Shown piece after piece: positions 1 to 8,348 of a stretch of DNA of 32,222 bases. Positions within the stretch are counted from its first letter, which is position 1; the number at the start of each line of letters is the position of its first letter. Source of the stretch: a virus. The position numbers and the translations under genes are program-made. The notes below the pieces were generated by a model. That model was not told where the DNA came from. It saw nothing but the letters and a program-made list of their open reading frames with translations, and searched no databases. Location: positions 1-32,222 of IMG/VR virus record IMGVR_UViG_3300046167_000434; one strand, 5' to 3'.

Positions 1-1
1 C

Positions 2-196
2 TTTCTGCCCTCGCCATAATATCATTTCAACTATAACGCGCCATTGCCTTTCTAAGCGCTTTCCCTATATACTCACCTAATCGTATTACTTGCCCGATAT
101 TTGTCCCATACGCGCGCGCACACGAAGCCTAGCGGGTATCGGTGAGAGTAAGAGAGGGGGGGTGCACCGAATGGCAATCCTGGAAGGGGAGCGATA
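2..196. repeat. Direct terminal repeat, left copy
   Basis: This stretch recurs at 32027-32222. The copies match throughout except in the G run before TGCACCG, which has 7 G here and 8 G in the right copy. The repeat is either a true terminal redundancy or the overlap of a circular assembly. It carries no gene and ends about 34 bases before the small terminase gene, the usual place for a packaging signal. Confidence 0.95.
121..196. other. Candidate packaging site (cos/pac) upstream of terS
   Basis: The segment lies in the terminal repeat just ahead of the terminase genes. It contains purine-rich direct motifs (GAGAG, AGAGAG), a run of 7 G, and the 8-bp perfect palindrome GGTGCACC at 161-168. 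Terminase recognition or cutting sites commonly lie beside terS. The palindrome could be the nick region of a cos site, but nothing in the sequence proves it. Confidence 0.3.
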
Positions 197-229
197 ATAC
201 ACCACATAAATTTTTAATGGATAATTGAG

Positions 230-580
230 ATGACAAATCGTAAACGCGGCAGACCTATGATTGAATTTGACTTAGTAGAGGTAGAGGAGTTATCTCGTTC
301 ATACTGTAGCTTCATAGAGTTGGGTAAGTTCTTTAACTGCTCCGAAGATGTTATAGAGGATAGGTATAGAAATAACCCCGATTTCAAGGCTGCCATTGAT
401 AGAGGTCGCTTTGAGGCCATTAAAGGGCTTAGACGCAAACAACTAGAGATGGCTATGGACGGTAACACTCAATTAGCGATATTCTTAGGTAAAAACCTAT
501 TAGGTCAGACCGATAAGATGGATATTGACCAACAATCGCGTATTGAACCCATAAATATCGAAATCGTAGCTCCAGAATAA
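230..580 (+). CDS. terS: Terminase small subunit
   Basis: A 116-residue protein that should recognise phage DNA and load it onto the large terminase. The N-terminal half (about 15-60) reads as a helix-turn-helix, with an ELGKFFNCSEDVIEDRY stretch. The second half has the LRRKQLEMAMDGNTQLAIF and KNLLGQTDK pattern seen in many small terminases, where it forms oligomerisation helices. It is the first gene of the late region, directly before terL, and only about 34 bases from the terminal repeat that probably carries the packaging site. Its ATG has only a weak upstream purine stretch. Confidence 0.85.
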   Translation: MTNRKRGRPMIEFDLVEVEELSRSYCSFIELGKFFNCSEDVIEDRYRNNPDFKAAIDRGRFEAIKGLRRKQLEMAMDGNTQLAIFLGKNLLGQTDKMDIDQQSRIEPINIEIVAPE

Positions 581-594
581 CCTAAAAAAAATTT

Positions 595-620
595 CTCCCC
601 TGCGGGGATTTGGGAGCTTT
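595..620 (+). promoter_or_regulatory. Alternative hairpins around the terL ribosome binding site
   Basis: The terL Shine-Dalgarno GGGAG (612-616) lies 4 bases from the ATG at 621. CTCCC at 595-599 can pair with it and hide it. The overlapping TCCCC (596-600) can instead pair with GGGGA (604-608) around a TGC loop, leaving GGGAG free. The two pairings exclude each other. A translational switch for terL is an inference. Confidence 0.35.
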
Positions 621-1859
621 ATGGCTAAGTTAGTACCAACCAAACCACAGTTTGATTATATCAATACCAAGGCGAAGTTCCCAGCGTTAGTTGCTGGCTT
701 CGGGGCGGGGAAGACAGAGGCTGCGGTGCAGCGTTGCATCATCGGTAAACTCCGAAACCCTAGTACCAATAGGGGTTTCTACGAGCCTACCTACGATTTG
801 ATTCGTATGATTGCGTGGCCTCGCTTCGAGGAACTCCTCACCGAACTCAAAATACCCTATAAACTCCATAAATCACCCCTCAACTACATTGATCTAGGTA
901 ATTACGGGAAAATCATCTTCCGATCTATGGAAAACGTCAACAGAATCATCGGTTACGCTCACGCCGATGCCGATATTGACGAATTAGACACCCTCAAAGA
1001 ATCTGAGGCTGCGGCTGCATTCCGCGCAATAATGGCTCGTAATCGTGAGATTAAACCCAGTGGCGAACCCAATACAATCGGAGTGACTACTACCCCTGAA
1101 GGCTTCAAGTTTGTCTATAAATACTGGAAAAAAGACCCCAGAGAAGGCTTTGAGCTAATCCAAGCGCCAACAACATCAAATCCTCACCTACCTGCCGATT
1201 ATGTGGATAACTTGAAGGCTATTTACCCTAGCAACCTCTTATCTGCCTATCTTAACGGTGAATTCGTCAACTTAACCCAAGGAACGGTATATAACGGTTA
1301 CAACCGTGATAAAAATGAGAGCCAAGAGGTTATTACGCGCTTTGATTTCCTAATGGTCGGAATGGATTTCAACGTAACCAATATGTCTGCTGTCGTATTC
1401 GTTTATCGTGACGGTGTTTATCACGCAGTTAAAGAATTAACGGGAATCTACGATACCCCAACTATGATTCACACTTTGAAAACTAAATTCCCCGACCACA
1501 ACATTGCTATCTACCCAGATGCCTCTGGCGCAAGTAGAAAAACAGTGAACGCAAGTATCTCCGACATAACTCTTTTAGAAGCGGCTGGTTTTGAGTGTAG
1601 AGCACCCAAAAAGAACCCTTTTATCAAAGATCGAGTAATGGCTGCAAACGCGGCTTTTGATTCACTCCAAGTTATGGTAAATTCGGAGCAATGTCCTGAA
1701 TTGTCAAGTAGTTTAGAGCAGTTGACGTATGATAATAACGGTGTCCCCGATAAAACGAGTGGTTTAGATCACTTAATAGACGCTGCTACTTATCCTATTG
1801 CCCACGAACTACCTATTATTAAACCTATAGCGGCTGTGCCGTTCAGATTTGTGATCTAA
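621..1859 (+). CDS. terL: Terminase large subunit (packaging ATPase-nuclease)
   Basis: A 412-residue motor that pumps DNA into the prohead and cuts it. A Walker A loop GFGAGKT sits at residues 26-32 and a Walker B segment ending DIDE at 118-121. The RNase H-like nuclease domain follows, with acidic residues at D249 (GMDFN), D300 (YPDASG) and D383/D387 (GLDHLIDAATYP). The length is at the compact end for large terminases, and all expected motifs are present. It lies between terS and portal, and the portal starts two bases after its stop. Confidence 0.95.
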   Translation: MAKLVPTKPQFDYINTKAKFPALVAGFGAGKTEAAVQRCIIGKLRNPSTNRGFYEPTYDLIRMIAWPRFEELLTELKIPYKLHKSPLNYIDLGNYGKIIFRSMENVNRIIGYAHADADIDELDTLKESEAAAAFRAIMARNREIKPSGEPNTIGVTTTPEGFKFVYKYWKKDPREGFELIQAPTTSNPHLPADYVDNLKAIYPSNLLSAYLNGEFVNLTQGTVYNGYNRDKNESQEVITRFDFLMVGMDFNVTNMSAVVFVYRDGVYHAVKELTGIYDTPTMIHTLKTKFPDHNIAIYPDASGASRKTVNASISDITLLEAAGFECRAPKKNPFIKDRVMAANAAFDSLQVMVNSEQCPELSSSLEQLTYDNNGVPDKTSGLDHLIDAATYPIAHELPIIKPIAAVPFRFVI

Positions 1860-1861
1860 TT

Positions 1862-3316
1862 ATGAGTGTTGACCTACAAAACCCAGAATATCGTACCTAC
1901 CTTAAAGAATGGCAAATGATCGAGGACTGTTGTGAAGGTCAACGTGCCATAAAACAAGCTAACACCAAATACTTACCACCGATGGAAGGCGTAAGCCAAG
2001 TTGACACTCGCTACATCAATTATTTAGAGCGAGCCGTCTTTGTAAACTTCACTGGTAAAACTAAAGAAGGTTTAGCAGGTGCAATCTTCAGAAATGAGCC
2101 TGAATGTATACTCCCTTCTGAAGTTGAATACCTAAAATATAACTCTGACGGTGCTGGCGAGTCTTTAACAAGTTTAGCCAAAGATGTAGCTGGTGAGGTC
2201 ATCGGTAAAGGTCGTCACTGTCTATTAGTTGACTACCCCGAAGTAGAATCGGGTTTATCACTAGAAGAATTTGATAGATTATCTCCAAAAGCCACAATCA
2301 ACCGCTATACCGCTGAAAACTTCATTAATTGGCGCGTAGAGGTCATAAATGGACAGAAAATCCTAACTCTAGCCGTACTTTGCGAAGAATATGACGCAGA
2401 TGAAGATGAGTTTGGCTATGAACCCCAGAAACAGTACCGAGTTCTACGTTTGAGAAAGGGTGTATATACCCAACAGGTATATCGAGATGACGAGAATATA
2501 ACTAAAGAGTATACCCCGACAAAAGCCGATGGAACTACGTTTGATTTTATCCCTTTATTTATTATTGGCTCAGAAAATAACGACACCACTGTTGACGTGC
2601 CGCCACTCGGTGATATTGCTTACATTAACATTGCACATTTCCGAAACTCAGCCGATTTAGAAGAAAACTGCTTTGTTCACGGTCAATTAACGCTTGGCGT
2701 ATCTTCAACTATGTCTTTAAGCCAGTTCCAAGAGGCTAACCCTAACGGAATTACCGTTGGCTCTATGGCTGGACACTTCTTAGGTGACTCTGGTGGCTTT
2801 TCTGTTGTACAGGCTTCTGAAAACCAGTTAGCTGACAAACTTATGGCTCGCAAAGAAGAACAAATGCGAAAACTTGGCGCGAGAATGATTGAAATCGGCG
2901 CAGCTAAGACAGCAACCCAAAGTTTAATCGAGCAAGCTGGCGAAACTTCTATCCTAACAACCATTGCGGATAATGTGTCCGAAGGTATCAAGACCTGCAT
3001 CGAATGGTGCGGTATGTTTATGGGTGCAAGTGAAGAATCTACCTTTATCCTAAATACTAAGTTCTTCGATGATGTTGCAGACCCACAAATGCTTATGGCG
3101 GCTATGCAATTGAACGAAGGCAACCTTATTGCGAAGTCTGATATGCAAGAACTTGCTCGACAGCAAGGCATTGTTAAAGACGGTCGCAGTAATGAAGATA
3201 TTGACGCTGAACTAGCGGCAGAAATGGCGAAAATTCCAGAAGAACCTGAAATCGAGCCTGAATTAGATGAAGAAGATCAAGAGTCTTTGACATCTGAAGA
3301 TGAGAGTGATATATAG
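1862..3316 (+). CDS. Portal protein (DUF4055 type)
   Basis: A 484-residue portal, expected to form the dodecameric ring at the capsid vertex through which DNA passes. The N-terminal part (EYRTYLKEWQMIEDCCEG, then a KYLPP motif, then ERAVFVNFTGKTKEGLAGAIF) is typical of DUF4055 proteins found between terL and scaffold genes. A wing or stem-like middle follows, with an alpha-helical region at about 320-380. The C-terminus is strongly acidic (about 455-484), as in many portals. It starts two bases after terL, so the two are probably translationally coupled. Confidence 0.88.
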   Translation: MSVDLQNPEYRTYLKEWQMIEDCCEGQRAIKQANTKYLPPMEGVSQVDTRYINYLERAVFVNFTGKTKEGLAGAIFRNEPECILPSEVEYLKYNSDGAGESLTSLAKDVAGEVIGKGRHCLLVDYPEVESGLSLEEFDRLSPKATINRYTAENFINWRVEVINGQKILTLAVLCEEYDADEDEFGYEPQKQYRVLRLRKGVYTQQVYRDDENITKEYTPTKADGTTFDFIPLFIIGSENNDTTVDVPPLGDIAYINIAHFRNSADLEENCFVHGQLTLGVSSTMSLSQFQEANPNGITVGSMAGHFLGDSGGFSVVQASENQLADKLMARKEEQMRKLGARMIEIGAAKTATQSLIEQAGETSILTTIADNVSEGIKTCIEWCGMFMGASEESTFILNTKFFDDVADPQMLMAAMQLNEGNLIAKSDMQELARQQGIVKDGRSNEDIDAELAAEMAKIPEEPEIEPELDEEDQESLTSEDESDI

Positions 3317-3324
3317 AACCAATT

Positions 3325-3346
3325 GTCACAGGGTGACGACATTTTT
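3325..3346 (+). terminator. Weak terminator-like hairpin after portal
   Basis: GTCAC (3325-3329) and GTGAC (3333-3337) form a 5-bp stem around AGG. GACA and then TTTTT follow. The stem is short and the U tract is offset, so it may only attenuate transcription. Confidence 0.3.
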
Positions 3347-3363
3347 ATAACTAGGGGTTATAG

Positions 3364-4044
3364 ATGACTATTCAATACAAAGTGAGTGAAGAAAGTTTCG
3401 ATACGTTAGACGATTCAGTTAAGGGGTTATATTCGCAGGGCGAAGATGGCTACACATTGAATGTAGACGGTGTACCGAGAGAAGATGTAAGTGGTTTGAA
3501 GCGTAAGATTGACGAATTGCTAACCGAAAAGAAAACGGTACAGCAAAAAGCAATGGAAGCGGAAGAACTAGCAAGGCTAGAAACGGCTGAAAAGCTGCGG
3601 AAGGCAAACGACTTTGAACAGTTATACAACAGTTCTGAGTCAGAGCGACAGAAGGCGGCTGATGAGTTAGCAACTTTAAAGGCTAACTTACAGCAGCAGC
3701 AGGTAGCAACACAAGCAAGCAAGGTCGCAGGTCAACTGACTAAAGACACTGCTAGAGCCAACTTGTTGTCGCAGCAAATATCCTCGCGTCTATCTTTAGT
3801 AGATGGTGAGGTACGAGTTTTAGATACTAATGGTAACTTAACCGTTAGTAGCGTAGAAGAATTGACACAATCAATTAAAGCGGAATACCCGTTTCTAGTT
3901 GACGGGTCACAAGCTGCTGGGGGCGGCGCAATAGGTGGAAGCAGCGGGGCTGGAGATGCCAAACAAGTAAGTCGATCAGATTTTGATGCAATGGACAATC
4001 GCAAAAGAATGTCTTTCGTTAAATCTGGCGGCAAAATAATTTAA
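3364..4044 (+). CDS. Putative capsid scaffolding protein
   Basis: A 226-residue protein placed between portal and major capsid, the normal scaffold position. Residues about 40-130 are highly charged and Glu/Lys/Gln-rich with heptad character, including a QQQQ run, and are predicted to form a long coiled coil. A Gly/Ser-rich linker (GGGAIGGSSGAG) precedes a short basic C-terminal helix (about 205-226), where scaffolds usually contact the coat protein. The ATG is preceded by AGGGG at good spacing. The assignment rests on position and architecture rather than on sequence motifs. Confidence 0.7.
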   Translation: MTIQYKVSEESFDTLDDSVKGLYSQGEDGYTLNVDGVPREDVSGLKRKIDELLTEKKTVQQKAMEAEELARLETAEKLRKANDFEQLYNSSESERQKAADELATLKANLQQQQVATQASKVAGQLTKDTARANLLSQQISSRLSLVDGEVRVLDTNGNLTVSSVEELTQSIKAEYPFLVDGSQAAGGGAIGGSSGAGDAKQVSRSDFDAMDNRKRMSFVKSGGKII

Positions 4045-4068
4045 TTACTCTTTTGGAGAACCATTCTA

Positions 4069-5260
4069 ATGGCTAATGATTTAACTTTAGACAACTTGGC
4101 AACTGATATTTATACTGCCGCAGACACCGTAGGTCGCGAAGCTGTAGGCTTCATTCCTTCTGTAACTATGAACGCTGATAGCACTCGTGCTGCTGTTGGT
4201 GACACCTATTAAAGCTGCTGTAACTGCTGAAGCACCTGCTTTTGTAGACATCTCTAACGGCAATATGGTTATACCTGAAGGCACATCTCAGACTGTAACT
4301 AATTCTAGCTTCCAACTAACTAACGCTAAAGCTATCCAAATCCCAATGGGTGCTGAGAAAGAGCTTCAATTGCGTAACGCTGGTACTTACGAAACTGTTT
4401 ACGGTGACTTAGTTCAACAAGCAATGCGTAAGTTAGCTAACCAAATGGAAAGCGATCTTTTCGTTGAAGCTAAAAACAATGCTTCACGCGCTTTAGGTAC
4501 TGTTGGTACTGACCCATTTGCGTTCTCATCAACTACTACTGGTCTTGAGCAAGCTGCTAAAATGCGCCGCTTACTTGTAGACAATGGTATGCCTACTGAT
4601 GACGTTTCTGTTGTATTGAACACTCAAGCTGGTGGTTCTTTCCGCGCAAGCCGTACTAACGCTTTCGCTGACCACGCTGGTACTGCTGACTTCCGTAACA
4701 ACGGCACTTTAGCTAACTTGTTCGGTGCAAGTGTTCGTGAGTCTAGCCAGTCTGCACTTCACGCTGCTGGTACTGAAGCTGCTTTGGCAATCAACAATGA
4801 CCCAAGCGAAGCTGTTGGTCAGACTGAATTAACTGTTGACGCAGGTAGTGGCACTATCTTGAATGGTGACATTATCACTAACGCTGGTGACACTACTTCA
4901 GGTTATGTTATTTCTTCTGAGACTCAAACTGCTTCTGGCGCTGCTGGTGGCCTCATTAAAATCAACGGTTCTAAAGGTATTTTGGTTGCGGCTGCTGACG
5001 ATGCTGTAGTAACTAATGTTGGTAACTACCAGTCTAACCTTATGTTCCATCGCCGCGCTCTTGAGCTTGGTATGCGAGCACCTGCTTTACCGTCTGTTGG
5101 TGATGCTGCTGATGATGCAATTCTTGTACAAGACCCAATTTCAGGTCTAGTATTTGAAGTACGCATCTACAAAGGCTACCGTAAGTCTATGATCGAAGTT
5201 GCCGCTTGTTGGGGTGTTAAGGCTTGGAAATCTGACTTCATCGGTAACATTTACCAGTAA
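4069..5260 (+). CDS. Major capsid protein, P22 coat-like, frameshifted in the raw sequence
   Basis: Read with one base skipped near 4207, this gives a 396-residue coat protein. The N-terminal part starts at ATG 4069 (MANDLTLDNLATDIYTAADT) and runs 47 codons to the TAA at 4210-4212. The continuation (KAAVTAEAPAFVDISNG) is one frame over and runs to 5260. Joined across ACC/ATT they read VGDTIKAAV, matching the conserved core of P22-type coat proteins (REAVGFIPSVTMNADSTRAAVG, ESDLFVEAKNNASRA, DDVSVVLNT). The body has GCT-rich codons, typical of a highly expressed gene. A ribosome binding site GGAG lies before 4069, and a strong terminator follows. The break may be an indel error, a mutation or a +1 recoding site. 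Starting the gene at the internal GTG 4187 would remove the conserved N-arm. Confidence 0.88.
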
Positions 5261-5273
5261 GTTCGTAGTGCTT

Positions 5274-5327
5274 TGGTCGGCTTGCTTGGGTTTCCCTCCC
5301 TTTCCCTTGCAGGTCGGCCATTTTTTT
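5274..5327 (+). terminator. Intrinsic terminator after the major capsid gene
   Basis: TGGTCGGCTTGC (5274-5285) pairs over all 12 positions, three of them G-U, with GCAGGTCGGCCA (5309-5320). Seven T follow. The loop of 23 bases is large. The position right after the coat gene fits partial termination that separates capsid from tail expression. Confidence 0.7.
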
Positions 5328-5338
5328 AAGGTGATGAA

Positions 5339-5818
5339 ATGGCTTTAACGGTAGAAACAGGTTCGCAATCAACAACTGCTAACAGCTATGTTACTGTTGC
5401 CAATTACGACACCTATCTAAATGCAAGATACACAAGCAGAGTAGATATAAGTGACGCTCAAGCAGAAGCATATATTCTGCGAGCTACAGATTATTTTGAG
5501 TCCTTACCATTTATAGGGCTTAAAGCAACCGAAGCACAATCAATGCAATGGCCTCGTAGTGGGATTGTTATTGACGGCTTTGGGAAAGATAACAATGAAA
5601 TACCTAATGAAGTGCTAATTGCGATTTATGAATTAGCTTATGGCTTTGAGCAGGGTTTTGGTATTAACGACCCCATCTCCAGAGAGACTGTAAAAGAGAA
5701 GATAGGCGAGATTGAAGTAGAGTATAAGAACTCTAGCGCAGATCGTACTTTGCTACCAGCAGCCTCTCAGGCGCTTAGAAAGCTAATTAAAAACCCTATG
5801 AGGGTTGTGAGGGCATAA
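5339..5818 (+). CDS. Head-tail connector (DnaT_2-like family)
   Basis: A 159-residue, mostly helical protein directly after the coat gene. The pattern SYVTVANYDTYL, ILRATDYFESLPFIG, MQWPRSG and IYELAYG is that of the phage family often labelled 'DnaT-like ssDNA binding'. The position in head modules shows that such proteins are portal adaptors. It should form the first ring below the portal. Its stop overlaps the next start by one base (TAATG), so translation is coupled to the following connector gene. Confidence 0.75.
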   Translation: MALTVETGSQSTTANSYVTVANYDTYLNARYTSRVDISDAQAEAYILRATDYFESLPFIGLKATEAQSMQWPRSGIVIDGFGKDNNEIPNEVLIAIYELAYGFEQGFGINDPISRETVKEKIGEIEVEYKNSSADRTLLPAASQALRKLIKNPMRVVRA

Positions 5819-6171
5819 TGGCCTTTGACTATGCACCACTAGCAAGTACAGCAGATAGAATACTCACTGATTTCGGTCAGTCTGTAACCTTCTCGCGTTT
5901 CAGTCGTGGAAGCTACAACCCATCTTCGGGTATGAGTAGCACAAACCAAACGACATACACTGCTAAAGTAGTTTTATTCAATGAGAGTAAGGCTGAAGAA
6001 AGCGATAACACTACACAGATTATCGAGATTCCAGCCGTTGCGTATACTTCAACACCACCTAAGATTGGTGATACAGCAACAATTAACTCTGAAAAATTAA
6101 GAGTTGTAGAGATTAACCCAGTGCAGCCAGCGACTACGGTAATATATTATGAGCTTCGACTCAGAAGTTAA
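5818..6171 (+). CDS. Head closure / head-tail joining protein
   Basis: A 117-residue, beta-rich protein with a polar N-terminal part followed by strands such as TYTAKVVLFNES, EIPAVAYTSTPPKIGDTATI and KLRVVEINPV. This is the usual pattern of small beta-barrel stopper proteins that close the portal channel after packaging. It is coupled to the genes on both sides: its start overlaps the preceding stop, and its 3' end overlaps the next gene by 23 bases. The assignment comes from gene order and fold type. Confidence 0.6.
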   Translation: MAFDYAPLASTADRILTDFGQSVTFSRFSRGSYNPSSGMSSTNQTTYTAKVVLFNESKAEESDNTTQIIEIPAVAYTSTPPKIGDTATINSEKLRVVEINPVQPATTVIYYELRLRS

Positions 6172-6541
6172 AGCCGCAGCAGATCAAATGATGGTTGACG
6201 CAGCTAAGTTTGTGGAAAAAAACTATTCAAAAGTTTGTAACGGTATAGTAGCCGATACCCCAGTTATTACTGGTAAACTTATTAATAATTGGAACGCGAC
6301 TATTGGCTCTCCGTTAGCTTCGTATAGGTCTGAAGGTAAGAGTGGTCAAGATAGTGTAAGTAGCTATAAGGCTGTTGCCAAAGAAATAACACCAAAAACT
6401 ATTGGGCAGAAGTTTTTTCTTACCAATGGTGTTGAGTATGCAAATTCAGTTGAGTTTGGCGGTGAAAGAGAACCTAATCGTCAGTGGCAAAACCCTAAAG
6501 GTATGCTTAGAACTAACATTTTAAATGCAGGCACTAAATGA
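6149..6541 (+). CDS. Tail completion / HK97 gp10-like protein
   Basis: A 130-residue protein with an N-terminal helix and the characteristic TPVITGKLINNWNATIG and NGVEYANSVEFGG motifs. This is the signature of gp10-like neck proteins, which join head and tail. Its start lies inside the preceding gene and its last codons overlap the next ATG (ATGA), so four connector genes are translated as one coupled block. Confidence 0.72.
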   Translation: MSFDSEVKAAADQMMVDAAKFVEKNYSKVCNGIVADTPVITGKLINNWNATIGSPLASYRSEGKSGQDSVSSYKAVAKEITPKTIGQKFFLTNGVEYANSVEFGGEREPNRQWQNPKGMLRTNILNAGTK

Positions 6542-6984
6542 GCGATACTGCTAGAGACTATAGAAACATTAGGGTAGCCCTAGAGACTGAGTTTGATGGC
6601 TTATCCTCTTTAGGATTCACCAACAGAGTCTTTGAGAATCAAGAAGTTGATTTATCTACTTTTGATAAAGGAACTGCTGGTATAAAATGGATTAGAGGAA
6701 CTTTGTTACCTGCTGATACAACTACCTTATCGCTTGGTGCGAATGGTACAGATTATCATCAGGGCATATTCCAGATAGATTATTTTAATGAAGTTGGCAT
6801 TGGTGCGTTTGAAGACGATATGGATTCAATAGCCAATACATTTAAACGAGGTACGGTTTTGACCCACAGTGGTACTACCGTTAGAATTTTGAACGTATCA
6901 TTAGGCGTTGGGCGCAGAGATGGTGCATTTTTTGTTAGAAATATAGATGTATCTTATTATGCGGTTACGCCCGCGAGGAGTTAA
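6538..6984 (+). CDS. Tail terminator-like protein
   Basis: A 148-residue protein starting in an ATGA overlap with the gp10-like gene. It has an N-terminal helix (RDYRNIRVALETEF), a strand-rich centre (WIRGTLLPADTTTLSLG, HQGIFQIDYFNE) and a C-terminal strand (GRRDGAFFVRNIDVSYYA). This matches the tail-terminator family (DUF4128-like, from memory) that caps the tail tube and meets the neck. Gene order directly before the tail tube supports the call. Confidence 0.68.
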   Translation: MSDTARDYRNIRVALETEFDGLSSLGFTNRVFENQEVDLSTFDKGTAGIKWIRGTLLPADTTTLSLGANGTDYHQGIFQIDYFNEVGIGAFEDDMDSIANTFKRGTVLTHSGTTVRILNVSLGVGRRDGAFFVRNIDVSYYAVTPARS

Positions 6985-6988
6985 TTAA

Positions 6989-7921
6989 ATGACTATCCAA
7001 AGTGGTCAAAATGTAAAGCTAAGTATTCAAGAGGAGACAACCTACGGCACTGCTGGTACTGGTAACTACTCTATTGTTCCATTTAAGTCTGTATCTTTAT
7101 CGTTAGCTAAGACTAACCACGAATCTGCGGTTATTACTGGTGATCGTGAAGTGCAAGACGTAATTATGGGCGCTCACTCTGTTACTGGTGATATTTCTTT
7201 TGATTTATCGCATCAGCCAGCCTATATCGAAGGATTGCGAGCTATTGTAGGTGATGACGCTTTAGCAGGTGGTGTAATGGAGATTGGCTTAGTTCGTCAG
7301 TCTTATACAATTCAACAGGCTTTCGTTGATCTAGCATCTGTTAATGACAATGTGCATCAATATCTAGGTATGGAGTTCAACACGTTCTCAATGACCGTTC
7401 CTGCTGACGGCTTAGTAGAATCTTCGTTTGGTCTTATCGGCTCAACTATGAGCACTGTAAATGCTGAGTTTGATGGCACAGAGGCTGATTACACTGATGC
7501 TAACAACCCATACCACTCAAGCGATGTTGCTATTACTTTAGGCGGCTCATCTGCTGCTATTATCACTGACTTCTCTATGAGTATTGAGAACGGTTTATCA
7601 ACTACTAACAAAGTAGGCTCTAACTTAGCGCAGCAAGGTGGTATCGGTAAATGCCGAGTAACTGGCTCATTGACTGCTCACTTCGATACTGCTTCTGGTG
7701 CAGCGCAGCTTGAAAAGTTTGTTGCTAACACTAAAGAAGCTATCGTTGTTACTTGCGGCTCAGGCTCTACTGGTATTAGCTTCACTATGGCTGAAGTAGT
7801 CTATACTACTGGTGCTGTTGAAGTTGGTGGCGAAGGTCTTGTAAGTGTCTCTATGGAGTTCACAGCAATCTACAAAGACAGCAACAATACATCTGCATTA
7901 GTAATTGATACAGATTTATAG
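6989..7921 (+). CDS. Major tail tube protein
   Basis: A 310-residue protein with the EETTYGTAGTGNYSIVPFKS opening common to Phage_tube_2-type tail proteins. Alternating strands follow, with HSVTGDISFDLSHQPAYIEG and a C-terminal IYKDSN segment. It should polymerise into stacked hexamers forming the non-contractile tail tube. Codons become GCT/ACT-rich, as in the coat gene, suggesting high expression. A terminator-like hairpin follows immediately. No sheath gene is present anywhere, which supports siphovirus morphology. Confidence 0.82.
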   Translation: MTIQSGQNVKLSIQEETTYGTAGTGNYSIVPFKSVSLSLAKTNHESAVITGDREVQDVIMGAHSVTGDISFDLSHQPAYIEGLRAIVGDDALAGGVMEIGLVRQSYTIQQAFVDLASVNDNVHQYLGMEFNTFSMTVPADGLVESSFGLIGSTMSTVNAEFDGTEADYTDANNPYHSSDVAITLGGSSAAIITDFSMSIENGLSTTNKVGSNLAQQGGIGKCRVTGSLTAHFDTASGAAQLEKFVANTKEAIVVTCGSGSTGISFTMAEVVYTTGAVEVGGEGLVSVSMEFTAIYKDSNNTSALVIDTDL

Positions 7922-7932
7922 TAATACTGAAT

Positions 7933-7957
7933 AGCCTCGCTGGGCGGGGCTTTACTT
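7933..7957 (+). terminator. Terminator-like hairpin after the tail tube gene
   Basis: AGCCTCGC (7933-7940) and GCGGGGCT (7944-7951) form an 8-bp stem with one T-G pair around a TGG loop, followed by TTACTT. The U tract is short, so read-through into the tail-chaperone gene is likely. Confidence 0.6.
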
Positions 7958-7976
7958 AACTAAAAAAGGGTGATTT

Positions 7977-8348
7977 ATGAAAGTTAGTGAACTTTACACA
8001 ACTGATTTACACGATGCTGGCTCTGAAGTAAAGATACTTGATGATTTAGGCAGAGAAACAGGTCTTTTCATTAAAGTAATGGGTATGGATTCTTCTACAT
8101 TCCGAGCGGAAGCAAAGAAGCAGCAGAAAGCATATGTTGAGTCTATAAGATCAAACAAAGACTTTGATGAAGAATCAATGACTATAGATAGTTTGGTTGC
8201 ATCTACAATCGGTTGGCGTGGTACAGACGAAAAGTTCACTAAAAAGTTATGCAAGGAGTTATACACAAAAGCCCCTTACATCAGAGATCAGATTGACACT
8301 TTTATGGCTGACAGGGCAAATTTTACAAAAGCCAAGCCGACAAAATAG
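7977..8348 (+). CDS. Tail assembly chaperone, short (G-like) form
   Basis: A 123-residue protein between tail tube and tape measure, where long-tailed phages place the G chaperone. It has a beta-rich N-terminus (AGSEVKILDDLGRETGLFIKV) and a helical rest, including FTKKLCKELYTKAPYIRDQI and FMADRANF. It is expected to coat the tape-measure protein during assembly. The gene contains a canonical slippery heptamer near its 3' end, so part of its product should be made as a longer G-T fusion. Six codons after that point the frame ends in TAG. Confidence 0.85.
   Translation: MKVSELYTTDLHDAGSEVKILDDLGRETGLFIKVMGMDSSTFRAEAKKQQKAYVESIRSNKDFDEESMTIDSLVASTIGWRGTDEKFTKKLCKELYTKAPYIRDQIDTFMADRANFTKAKPTK

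Noticed and set aside
2683-3171. 162-codon minus-strand frame opposite the portal gene
   Set aside because: It is Ser/Ile/Leu-rich shadow sequence opposite a well-supported portal gene, with no promoter or ribosome binding site.
4187-5260. Coat gene starting at GTG 4187
   Set aside because: This start lies within the conserved N-terminal region read in the other frame and has no ribosome binding site. The upstream 47 codons are clearly part of the same protein.
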